Assembly: GCA_010015675.1 (NCBI GenBank)
Contig: ML977074.1
Span: 19,909 to 32,442 of the forward strand
DNA from: Byssothecium circinans
Lineage: Eukaryota > Ascomycota > Dothideomycetes > Pleosporales > Massarinaceae
DNA length: 12,534 nucleotides
Reading direction: 5' to 3'
A program made the translations under genes and the position numbers. Below are positions 1 through 6,730 of this stretch, piece by piece; positions within the stretch are counted from its first letter, which is position 1, and every line of letters starts with the position of its first letter. The notes under the pieces are model-generated. The model was not told the DNA's origin. It was given only the letters and a program-made list of their open reading frames with translations, and searched no databases.

Positions 1-34
1 GTGGCCGCTTCGGTGGTGTGGCCGCTTCGGTGGT
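1..34. repeat. 17-bp tandem repeat, two copies
   Basis: Positions 1-17 and 18-34 are identical (unit GTGGCCGCTTCGGTGGT). The array may continue to the left of the window, so copy number is unknown. It is GC-rich and abruptly followed by A+T-rich sequence, so it looks like the edge of a minisatellite. No function is apparent. Confidence 0.85.
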
Positions 35-100
35 GGAATACGTTACTCTTTCTTTCTAATATTATTATCTTATGCCTTACTATCTTTACTACAACCTTAT

Positions 101-283
101 TTTCCCTAAAATAGAGGATAAATACTCTATTTTAAGGATATTAAACCCCCTATTATAGGGTATCAAACCCCTTATTTTAGGGAAAGAACCCCTAATTACG
201 TAAAAAATTATCCTACTTTAGGGTGTTTTAGACTCTAAAATAGGGGTTAAAAGATGCAAAAAAATGCCCCTATTTTAGGGAAA
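101..283. repeat. Short palindrome-rich element (copy A), MITE-like
   Basis: The stretch begins with TTTCCCTAAAATAG (101-114) and ends with the exact inverse, CTATTTTAGGGAAA (270-283), giving 14-bp perfect inverted ends. Inside are several more imperfect copies of a 13-bp palindrome (CCCTAAAATAGGG type) in both orientations, spaced 7-30 bp apart. A related copy lies at 8064-8192, and about 17 bp to the left of each copy (CTTTACTAYAACCTTAW) are also conserved, so the mobile unit may begin near 84. There is no coding capacity. It ends 35 bp before the start codon of the decayed gene at 319. It could be a non-autonomous DNA transposon or a decayed part of a larger repeat; no clear target-site duplication is visible. 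Confidence 0.6.
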
Positions 284-318
284 TAGCAACCATAGTGTTA
301 GCTTATCGCCTAACCCTA

Positions 319-1480
319 ATGACTACCCCTGCAACAAAAATCGACATCTCCTCCTCTCCCTCTTGCATCACAACGTTCCCTGTACGCCTTCACACGGACG
401 AGCCACAAGTCACTCAAGGCGCGCAGGTCGCCCACAAGACATGATTGAACATCGTTCCATAAGCTAGGGACCAGCAGTTGCGCTCGCATTCTGCTGGGCT
501 TCATGGGAACTTTTTCGCTATGGCTTAGCCATACGGGAATACGGAGCGTGTTAAGCTTGCGACGGAGATTATTGAGACGTTGTGGATGTATGATGGTGAG
601 GTTGAACATCGGTCTGAGAACATGTCACTAACGAAGATAGATCTCGCCGAAGACATCCCTCATAGAGCGGCCGTCTTTGCTCACGGTAAGCTAAGTGAAT
701 CTCTGGAGCCAGGAAAGGTCCCCAAACAGCCTAGCCGCAAGATGCTTATTATGTGGCTTTTCCATGGGTTCGCAGAGCGTCTCGTGGCCATGGACGAAGA
801 AGGCGCTTCTCGAGTCATTGACTCCTTGAAGTCGTATCTGCAGAACTGCGATAGCAAGAATAACGCCATGCGAAAACCACACTCATGTCTCGCATACCAC
901 CCCTTCCAAGTCAAACGAACTTGCCCGCCTTGTCGACATGTCTCTCATCCAGCCTGCCCCCACCTACCAACAACTGCAAGACGAGAACCGGGATCTCAGG
1001 GCCGCGGTGCATGAGCAGCAGGCACTGATCATGAGCTTGAAACACCGGGTAGCCCATCTTCAGACCGGCAATCATTCGGAGTTTCTTGATACGGCTATCA
1101 CATTCGAACGATCCAATGAGCGAGAGAAATATTCGCCGAGGAGAACATTCGCCTCAAGGCGCTCATTACCCAACAGACGGTCGAGATCACACAATTACAG
1201 ACCACGAACACGAAACTGGTCACTGAAATGACCTCCTCTCTCGCGTCGTTGAAGGCTCAGGTTGCAGCCGGTACCCACCGGTAAGATGTTTTCCCCAATC
1301 TCAGAAGTGTTGCTAGTTACTGACTGAATGCTTAGTCGTCGTGTTCGGCCCCCCAAATACTCCAAGAATTGCTGGCGTTCTAGCTGCGACCGTCGCCGCT
1401 GCAAGTACGTGCATGACGATCAGCGAGAGCTCTATGCTGAGTTGATCCGCACGTTTCGAAACCGCCCAAGGCGACAATAG
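319..1480 (+). pseudogene. Decayed gene: N-terminal conserved region, coiled coil and C-terminal CCCH zinc finger
   Basis: The protein is not recognised by name, but one reading path can be followed. It starts ATG ACT ACC CCT (319) and runs in one frame to about 870, broken by stops TGA 442-444, TAA 460-462 and TAG 526-528; each is one transition from a sense codon. Near 850-875, by an A-run in GCGAAAACC, the coding signal moves to the next frame. That frame encodes a Gln/Glu/Leu-rich coiled coil (YQQLQDENRDLRAAV, from about 965). A second one-base shift near 1110-1125 leads to another heptad-like stretch (EENIRLKALITQQTVEI). A 55-bp intron follows (1281-1335, donor GTAAGATG, branch TACTGAC 1318-1324, acceptor TTAG). 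The last exon carries C-x4-C-x4-C-x3-H (1370-1414), a CCCH-type finger of the kind known to bind RNA, and stops at 1480. Three stops plus two frameshifts make it a pseudogene unless the assembly is wrong. The intact intron and open stretches suggest recent decay. Confidence 0.65.
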
Positions 1481-1788
1481 ATAGTGCCGATATGTGGTCT
1501 TGGTATCAACTTGGGGTTCGTGCTCGCCCTTTCTTCTTCACACTGTGGCAGCACCCATTGCGTGCTTGGATGGGGCATACACAGATCAATACTGGCATTC
1601 AGAATAGATGAATAGCAGGAATTCACTTCTCATAATCACCCGTGTATCCCTTCAAGTCTTGATTGTGCCACCTCGATAGTGAAAGGAGCTTGATATGTTG
1701 TATATTTCGTCATGTGAATAAACTCACTTACTTCCCTTCTCACCCCTTCGGCTTCAACCTCCACTACCAACCTCTTCATCCAGAGACT
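1481..1788. other. No gene seen
   Basis: This stretch follows the stop of the decayed CCCH gene. I see no convincing coding frame on either strand, no repeat and no element ends. It probably holds the former 3' flank of that gene. Confidence 0.5.
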
Positions 1789-1956
1789 ATGATACCTAAT
1801 AGAACCACAATAGATCAAGGTAAAACCACTACCGTATCACGAGAGTATTTACTTGCTGTGTTGTTACATGCTTTATACGCCCAAGGTGATATGTTAAGAG
1901 TAATTACGCAGATGACTGCTTACTTACAGCGCTTAGCATCTCTTCTTGAGGTATAA
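1789..1956 (+). CDS. Small hypothetical ORF, 55 aa
   Basis: An ATG at 1789 opens 55 codons ending in TAA at 1954-1956. The peptide is mostly one leucine-rich helix-like stretch (VSREYLLAVLLHALYAQG, then MTAYLQRLASLLEV). There is no signal peptide, cysteine motif or recognisable domain. The frame is open upstream to an ATG at 1663, but that part looks non-coding. Its interest is that a diverged copy of the same DNA follows at about 2067-2190, where the matching frame (SQEFASVIIRSYA) is stopped by TAG. It may be a remnant of a small gene or repeat rather than an active gene. Confidence 0.25.
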   Translation: MIPNRTTIDQGKTTTVSREYLLAVLLHALYAQGDMLRVITQMTAYLQRLASLLEV

Positions 1957-2330
1957 ATCTACTGTTGTAGTACAGGGATACCTGCATGTTATAGCACATA
2001 CGCGGAAAGTGATACATTAATAATAATCAGATAAAAGTCACGTACAATTTCCACTAACAGCGCCGAATAGATCAATTTCCTCTCTAGGGGACAAATTCAC
2101 TGTTATATCACAGGAGTTTGCTAGTGTGATCATACGTTCATATGCCTAGAATCACATATCAAGAGTAGCCAAATACATATTACAAGCGGATGGTCACTGA
2201 GGTCGATTTAGGGATTGTACATACGACGACAGATCCATGCTACTATAACAAAATCCAATGGTAATGGCCGAATTTAAACTTAATAATAACAAACTTCTAG
2301 TCTGTATACCTAGCAAGTACGCCCTAAGGC
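1810..2330. repeat. Diverged ~260-bp tandem duplication
   Basis: Copy 1 (about 1810-2066) and copy 2 (about 2067-2330) both start with ATAGATCAA (1810 and 2067). They stay in register at 1876/2141 (TAYGCCYA) and 2017/2280 (TTAATAATAA), with offsets of 257, 265 and 263 bp. In the 30 bp from 1876 against 2141, about 18 positions agree and nearly all mismatches are transitions, as expected from RIP-type mutation of a duplication. The exact boundaries are uncertain. From 2331 to 2357 nothing else is seen. Confidence 0.5.
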
Positions 2331-2357
2331 CTATATTGTTCTTAGAGCATTCCTTAT

Positions 2358-2370
2358 TCTTAATATCTAA
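2358..2370. repeat. Target-site duplication, distal copy (SINE)
   Basis: TCTTAATATCTAA is identical to 2634-2646. It lies directly beyond the T-run (A-run on the plus strand) that ends the SINE. Confidence 0.85.
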
Positions 2371-2633
2371 AAAAAATTGTTATTATACATAGCTTTGGGG
2401 GCTTATATATAGCTAAAAAGCAGCGCTAAAATTCTGCTTAAAGAAGTAAACAAAAGACACCTTCTAAAAAATAAAACCTCTACTCTATCTAACTAAAAGG
2501 GGGGTAGAAAAAGGCTATAAGCCTAAGAGAAAATAGTGCGTGTAAGTAGGGAGAGCAGGATTTAAACCTACATCCTTAGAGATAAGAATTATCTCTAAAT
2601 TTCCAGGCGTTTGCACCACTACGCCATCCCCCC
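2371..2633 (-). mobile_element. tRNA-derived SINE, about 263 bp
   Basis: Read on the minus strand, the element starts at 2633 with a tRNA-like head of 86 nt. A body without coding frame follows, including GGCTTATAGCC, a run of six C, and a GCAG/CTGC inverted pair. It ends in a T-run at 2371-2376. A perfect 13-bp duplication (2358-2370 and 2634-2646) flanks it, which is the mark of target-primed retroposition. SINEs are transcribed by RNA polymerase III from the internal A and B boxes of the head and are moved by the enzymes of a partner LINE; no LINE is in the window. Internal runs of five or more T on the minus strand would tend to stop polymerase III early, and the B box carries a C-to-T change, so this copy may be silent. 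It sits in the 3' flank of the secreted-protein gene in sense orientation. I do not recognise it as a named SINE family. Confidence 0.8.
2548..2633 (-). other. tRNA-like head of the SINE (A and B boxes)
   Basis: The minus strand folds partly as a tRNA. The acceptor arm GGGGGGA (2633-2627) pairs with TCTCCCT (2554-2548). A D-arm-like GGCG...CGCC includes the A box TGGCGTAGTGG (2626-2616), which fits the TRGCNNAGYGG consensus. The T arm GTAGG/CCTGC encloses the B box GGTTTAAATCC (2568-2558), one C-to-T step from GGTTCAAATCC. The anticodon region is abnormal: in place of a 17-nt arm there is a perfect 10-bp hairpin, TTAGAGATAA/TTATCTCTAA (2576-2598), with a 3-nt TTC loop and no U33-like context. 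It therefore cannot be a working tRNA; the length resembles class II (Ser/Leu-like) tRNAs. Confidence 0.75.
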
Positions 2634-2646
2634 TCTTAATATCTAA
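2634..2646. repeat. Target-site duplication, proximal copy (contains a stop codon)
   Basis: TCTTAATATCTAA on the plus strand reads TTAGATATTAAGA on the minus strand. Its TAG (2643-2645) is the stop codon of the secreted-protein gene. The duplication therefore copied the stop codon, and the SINE begins 9 bp after it. Confidence 0.85.
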
Positions 2647-3698
2647 TTGGTTGGATTAGGGTCCAACAGGCGCCCATTGTTTCGTTCTCTAACCGCATTC
2701 CTAATCTGTTGGCGTATGGCTGTTGCTGCAGGTCTGTTTCCATATGTCCAAACTGTGTCAAGGTCGAGGTGCCACCGGGATGGCCAGTAATCTGCCTAAT
2801 CAAGGTCAGTATCTCATTCTCCGGTGGCTAGGATATATGGAAAGGTAATGCGGCAATGCGACTGCGATGTGGGCCAAGGATTGCATAATACAGAGACTTA
2901 CTTGGCACCGATAGTGTCTTCTTTCGTCCCCAAGCAGCTTGTTCACATGTCCCGGTTCCCCTCCAACCATTAGTATGGGGTCAAGAAAACCTCTAGGTGG
3001 CGTTACACCCACAATCCGATCATTGACTACCTTGCTCTTATCAATGACGTTAAACAGACCCCATTGCACACCCCGGAATTGATCCCAAACGCCCTTTTGC
3101 TGGAACATTGTTACCAACAGCAGTCGAGTCGCCTCGACAGATCTACCACTCGACGAATGATCCACGAGCATGATACGGTTGATGCGGAGGCCTCTTATCT
3201 TGCGCTCTATCAAATCGTCGTAATACTTGATGAGATCATCGACCCCGTTGCGCAGAACACCTTTTCCTTCGGGATCATTTTCCCGGTGCTCGTACATCTC
3301 GTACTTTCGGGTACCGCTCATCGGGATCGGTTTGAATCGTTGATTGTCGAAGCAGTAGGCGAGATAACTACACTGATGATCAGCTTATGTGCTTGCAGTT
3401 TTCTGTACAAGCCTTACCCCCCACTATTCCCGACAAAGAACCAATAGTCATATCTCTCGTAGTATCTCTCTATCGCTTTACAGAGTTCAAAGATCAGGTC
3501 CTGTTCCCGTGTGCTCAACAGTAGCCTTCTGTCTATACCACGGGCACGGCTCTCCAGTACCACAGGTTGGTGCTCATGTTCGTCGACCTGTATTGCTGCA
3601 CCATGCGCGTTCGGACTAGGAATCGCGTGCGACAATACAATGGTAGCAGCTGCGAAGAGAAAAACAAATGTGCGAAGAAGCTTGGAGTGGGCAAACAT
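2643..3698 (-). CDS. Secreted 299-aa protein, possible phosphoribosyltransferase-like fold (3 exons)
   Basis: The gene model was assembled from the sequence. Exon 1 is 3698-3418, intron 1 is 3417-3368 (50 bp, GTAAGG...GTGTAG), exon 2 is 3367-2902, intron 2 is 2901-2796 (106 bp, GTAAGT, branch TACTGAC at 2811-2805, TTAG), and exon 3 is 2795-2643. Both junctions keep the frame and give 299 residues. The ATG at 3698 is preferred over one at 3764 because it opens directly with a signal peptide (residues 1-25, cleavage likely after VLSHA), and a TATA box lies at 3783-3789. The mature part has FVGNSGGYLAY (88-98) and IMLVDHSSSGRS (159-170). Their order and spacing recall the glycine loop and the PRPP-binding loop (hydrophobic stretch, V-D, then S/T-G-S/T) of type I phosphoribosyltransferases. 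That fold is an inference; substrate and role are unknown. Secretion would make it a candidate effector or extracellular enzyme. It lies downstream of the F-box gene on the same strand, and a SINE occupies its 3' flank. Confidence 0.75.
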
Positions 3699-3782
3699 GA
3701 TGTAGGCTTGTTTCTTAGAGATGACGGATGTCGTTTCGATAAAGCTCAGTTGTATGCGTTGCAAGTAGGTTTCCGTGGTTCC

Positions 3783-3789
3783 CTTTATA
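3783..3789 (-). promoter_or_regulatory. TATA box of the secreted-protein gene
   Basis: TATAAAG on the minus strand lies 85-91 bp upstream of the chosen ATG at 3698. Transcription would start near 3755, which supports that ATG rather than the one at 3764. Confidence 0.5.
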
Positions 3790-3872
3790 CATGCAACGAA
3801 ACTGCCTCAAGACGTCTACGCAGGGTTCCCGTACGCCGTAGGACGACATGTATCAATCTGTCAACTCCGCTT

Positions 3873-4154
3873 CTCAGACAACCTCTCGCAGGATTATGTG
3901 ATATCTGCGGCGTTGTTGTAGGTCGGCATCATCACATTGTCCGATGTTTTACTCGCAAACAATGTGGCACGGCCTTCTCGGACAACCTCTCGCAGGACTA
4001 TGTGACATCTACGGCGTTGTTGTAGGTCGGCATCATCACATTGTCCGATGTTTTACTCGCAAACAATGTGGCACGGCCTTCTCGGACAACCTCTCGCAGG
4101 ACTATGTGACATCTGCGGCGTTGTTGTAGGTCGGCATCATCACAATGTCCGATG
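3873..4154. repeat. 104-bp tandem repeat, 2.7 copies
   Basis: Units are 3873-3976, 3977-4080 and a partial 4081-4154. Units 1 and 2 differ at four positions, all transitions; the partial unit differs from unit 2 at two. Each full unit holds an 8-bp inverted repeat, CACATTGT and ACAATGTG, 18 nt apart. The period is not a multiple of three and frames through it have stops, so it is not coding. It lies between the end of the F-box gene and the promoter of the secreted-protein gene, starting 84 bp upstream of the latter's TATA box, so it could affect transcription of one or termination of the other. Confidence 0.9.
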
Positions 4155-4271
4155 GATCTCTTGCCACCTGCCGTGGCGTCGCTGAGTGGGATGGGGAAGC
4201 GCTCCACGTGGAAATACTCCGATAAATCATGTCTCTCATTCTTGAATAGTGCAATTGACAAAGAATCGTAT

Positions 4272-5297
4272 TTATGAATGGTCGCGTACATACACGATAG
4301 TGAAGTCTTGACGGCCCAGTGCCAAATGCCAATTTGTGCCTGCCAGACCTTGCCCAGCGCACCAAGGCTCAAGTTCAGCAACTTCTCTCTCCGAAGCAAC
4401 TAACAACGGCTGTCCATATGGGCTTGGGCAACCCCCTTCTCTTGACAAGATGCCCTCCTGCTTTACTGCTTCGTACAAAAGTTTAACGGCGGCTATCTCA
4501 ATATCTATCTGCGCCGGATTTCTGTTCGTGAGTGCTCTCTCAATCAACTCACTGTGCATCCGTTTAACAGCTTCCGATCGCCATGCTGTCGCAATAAAGG
4601 TTGGTCCTTCACGCAACACCAGCCACTTAATCCACTGGTCTTTCCAATATTCATTAACTTTCGCTCGAATATCCAACTCGGGTGTAAATGCGCGTCCTTG
4701 GTAAAGGACACGCACGCAGTAACCAAGAGCGTAATACAAGGACCTGCGGTGAGCCAAGGTCAGATTTTCGACGACGGGTATTTGCTTGTGCAGTATTCTC
4801 TTTTCGAAATCTTCGAGTTGTGGGTAGTCAATGGTGATGTCGCTCATGTATGCCGCTGAATGCAGTGCGTCGTGTCCAAAGTCGAGGCACATCTCTTGAG
4901 TAGCACAATCATGGAGGCGCCACATGATGCCGAGTCCCATTACGACACACTCCCACATGGGCATGATGTTTGTTGTAGGATCATGGTACTGATCAGGAGG
5001 CCATATCTGACTGGCGGCTCGCAAGCGCACTGCAGCCATCCACCTCGCCTCCTGAATCCTGCCATCTGTAATGAAGAGTGCCGTGAGATGGTTCCTTTCG
5101 CGCCACCGTATGTCGAAAGAGTCGACAAGGTCTTGGGTATATGCTCTAGCCAGAGCCGTGGCGTGGATTGATTTGCCATATGCCTCGATCAAAGCGTTGA
5201 AATTGCGGCACGCGAGGCGGAGGTGTTTCAACGTGGCAATATCGCTTTCGAAAATGATACAAAGAAGTATGGAGTCTGGCAGTTGCGTAAGCGGCAT
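4272..5297 (-). CDS. F-box protein, 341 aa
   Basis: This is an intact single-exon frame with ATG at 5297 and TAA at 4272. Residues about 3-43 form an F-box: LTQLPDSILLCII, then the helix around LKHLRLACRNFNALI. F-box domains bind Skp1 and bring substrates to SCF ubiquitin ligases, so a role in protein turnover is likely. The rest (residues 45-341) is helical with conserved-looking aromatic residues (PMWECVVMGLGIMWRLHDCA, about 111-130), but I see no leucine-rich, WD40 or kelch repeats. It resembles the many lineage-expanded fungal F-box proteins whose substrates are unknown. No frame damage or RIP-like stops are present, in contrast to the TE-rich right side. A MITE ends 54 bp before the start codon and a 104-bp repeat array starts 117 bp after the stop. 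A spliced alternative C-terminus using a GTATGT near the end was considered, but its acceptor is poor. Confidence 0.85.
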   Translation of the reverse strand: MPLTQLPDSILLCIIFESDIATLKHLRLACRNFNALIEAYGKSIHATALARAYTQDLVDSFDIRWRERNHLTALFITDGRIQEARWMAAVRLRAASQIWPPDQYHDPTTNIMPMWECVVMGLGIMWRLHDCATQEMCLDFGHDALHSAAYMSDITIDYPQLEDFEKRILHKQIPVVENLTLAHRRSLYYALGYCVRVLYQGRAFTPELDIRAKVNEYWKDQWIKWLVLREGPTFIATAWRSEAVKRMHSELIERALTNRNPAQIDIEIAAVKLLYEAVKQEGILSREGGCPSPYGQPLLVASEREVAELEPWCAGQGLAGTNWHLALGRQDFTIVYVRDHS

Positions 5298-5351
5298 GAT
5301 GGGGAATCAGAGTAGTGTTGATGAAAAGAGGCGGGGTGCCCCTCTAATTAA

Positions 5352-5743
5352 GGCCATGTTCGATGTTCCACCGGATCGTCCGTTTTTCAATGAACAAGGG
5401 GGTATGTAGCCAAGATAGATCCGTTGATCTTGGCTGCATACCCCCCTGCTCACTGAAAAACGTATCGTCCGGTGGAGAAACGGATCGCTCCTCTGTCCGG
5501 TGAGAAATAGGAGTACGTTTTACCACTGTCCGTTTTTCAGCCCTACTATCTAGCCTTTTAAGGCAGTTCCGCTTGCCAAGTAGCCCTAAAAAAGAGCCAA
5601 TTTCTCTGTGGGTCTATCTCACTGAAAACCGGACGTGTACACCGAACACGACGTCCGTTTTGGATGGATATCGTCTGGTTTGCAAAACGTATACGTTTTT
5701 TTCACCGTAAACCGGACGATCCGGTGGAACACCGAACAGGGCC
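5352..5743. mobile_element. 392-bp MITE with 31-bp inverted ends and TAA duplication
   Basis: The left end (from 5352) and the inverse of the right end (from 5743) agree over 31 bp with two mismatches, starting GGCC(A/C)TGTTCG and continuing through TGTTCCACCGGATCGTCCG. Both sides are flanked by TAA (5349-5351 and 5744-5746). A three-base TAA/TTA duplication and a GGCC(N)TGTT start are features of PIF/Harbinger-type MITEs, so that assignment is likely but not proven. Inside are repeated CCGTTTTTCA-like motifs in both orientations and a large hairpin at 5368-5475. There is no transposase; the open frames through it are by-products of the inverted repeats. Its left end is 54 bp upstream of the F-box start codon. 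Confidence 0.8.
5368..5475. repeat. 49-bp inverted repeat (hairpin) inside the MITE
   Basis: The arms 5368-5416 and 5427-5475 agree at about 41 of 49 positions, with a 10-nt loop. The arms begin with CCACCGGA, part of the terminal repeat itself, so the left half looks like a folded-back copy of the element end. Confidence 0.85.
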
Positions 5744-5746
5744 TAA

Positions 5747-6268
5747 ATGTGCCGCCCACGCCGCAATCCGTTGTGGCGGTGGGCAGGCTGCGCACGTCAT
5801 CTGTCATTTCATCTTTGGCGACAGTGGACAAGTTTCAGCGTAGTACTAGAGACCATCTAGGCTCAACGGCGCAGAGTTGCCGTGGCACAGTACGGAGGGA
5901 TCGAGCCGTATGACTACATAGAGGCTATGTTCAACCCAAACGGGCACGAAATGCGTCCCCAAATAGATCACTTCAACTTTCCGAGACCATACGCAAGAGT
6001 GGCAAAGGTGGAGTAGTCCACTTTGAAATGAAGTCCGCATTCAACTCCGATCATCCCATGGGTGATTTGATCGTCCGATGTCATCAAACCAACACCACAA
6101 CATCAAGACATGAATCTGACACGTAGCACAGACTTGTGGAAGATGGCGCCTATAAGAGAGACCTGCATCTCCCTGAGAACCAAACCAAGGCGACACTGAG
6201 AACCCACATTCCTTATTTTTATATCCTGCCCGTCAAACTCTTGCCATTCGCTGAAGTCAAGCGCAATC
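5747..6268. other. Intergenic region, no gene seen
   Basis: I find no convincing coding frame between the MITE and the start of the repeat-protein gene. The only signal noted is a TATA-like TTTTTATAT at 6216-6224, about 45 bp before the ATG at 6269, which may serve that gene. Confidence 0.45.
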
Positions 6269-6730
6269 ATGAAGCTCTTCACTCTTTTTACCATTGCCAT
6301 GGCTTTTGCCGCCACCGAGGCAATTCCGATAGGGCCGGGTGGCAACAATAGGCTATCCGAGCCAGCTGCTCTTACCACCAAGGCTACGACCAAGCCTCAG
6401 AGTCCACCAATAACTAGAAGCACGGCGCCATCTCCAACTAAGTCTCCCACGAAAACGCCATCTCCGAGCAAGTCTCCTACAGAGGCGCCATCTCCAACTA
6501 AGTCTCCCACGAAAACGCCATCTCCGAGCAAGTCTCCTACAGAGGCGCCATCTCCGACTAAGTCTCCCACAAAGACGTTGAGTCCTACCAAATCAGCTTC
6601 AACGACGTCGAGTCCGGCAAGGTCAGCTTCAACCACTGCCTCCTTCGTGATATTATCTAGCATTAGTTCCGGCCCAGATGTTCCAATGCCGACTAAATTA
6701 GACAATGATCCTGCAATTACAGGTGCCTAA
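6269..6730 (+). CDS. Secreted Ser/Thr/Pro/Lys-rich repeat protein, 153 aa
   Basis: An intact frame runs from ATG 6269 to TAA at 6728-6730. Residues 1-18 are a clear signal peptide (MKLFTLFTIAMAFAATEA), and the mature protein would start IPIGPGG. Residues 55-124 are seven consecutive 10-residue units of the type SPTKSPTKTP / SPSKSPTEAP, the last three more degenerate. The C-terminal 29 residues are non-repetitive, with a short hydrophobic patch (SFVILSSI) that is not terminal, so a GPI anchor is not indicated. There are no Cys, Trp or Tyr residues. Such Ser/Thr/Pro tracts are usually O-mannosylated in fungi, and the protein could be a mucin-like wall or matrix protein or an effector candidate; function is unknown. 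Lys every few residues makes it basic, unlike typical mucins. The long frame on the opposite strand (6397-6705) mirrors the repeat. Confidence 0.7.
   Translation: MKLFTLFTIAMAFAATEAIPIGPGGNNRLSEPAALTTKATTKPQSPPITRSTAPSPTKSPTKTPSPSKSPTEAPSPTKSPTKTPSPSKSPTEAPSPTKSPTKTLSPTKSASTTSSPARSASTTASFVILSSISSGPDVPMPTKLDNDPAITGA
6431..6640 (+). repeat. In-frame 30-bp repeat (60-bp higher-order unit)
   Basis: Seven 30-bp units encode residues 55-124 of the secreted repeat protein. The 60-bp pairs at 6425-6484 and 6485-6544 are identical, so the array expanded recently by 60-bp steps; the later units have drifted. Allele length variation is expected. Confidence 0.9.

Noticed and set aside
101..283. Telomere or subtelomere repeat because of CCCTAA words
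   Set aside because: The words occur inside 13-bp palindromes in both orientations, not as head-to-tail CCCTAA arrays.
316..609. 97-codon frame on the minus strand
   Set aside because: It overlaps the decayed plus-strand gene, whose same-frame residues continue on both sides of the stops; the minus peptide has no domain or start context.
2548..2633. Functional nuclear tRNA gene
   Set aside because: The anticodon arm cannot be formed and the unit is embedded in a longer element with target-site duplications.
3567..4129. Plus-strand frames of 152 and 61 codons across the 104-bp repeat
   Set aside because: They arise from repeated sequence with a period not divisible by three, and overlap exon 1 and the promoter of the minus-strand secreted gene.
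3873..4154. CRISPR-like array
   Set aside because: The whole 104-bp unit is repeated with no variable spacers, and the genome is eukaryotic.
3998..4399. Minus-strand 133-codon frame overlapping the F-box 3' end
   Set aside because: It runs in another frame through the F-box coding region and then through the tandem repeat; a splice joining it to the F-box gene needs a weak acceptor.
4860..5171. Plus-strand frames opposite the F-box gene
   Set aside because: They are shadows of the minus-strand gene, which has an F-box, an intact frame and a plausible start.
5344..5831. Small frames on both strands around 5344-5526 and 5619-5913
   Set aside because: They are created by the MITE's inverted repeats and share the same peptide motif from opposite arms.
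6397..6705. 102-codon antisense frame rich in VGDLVGDG repeats
   Set aside because: It is the mirror of the 30-bp coding repeat; the plus strand has a signal peptide and sensible start, the minus has neither.
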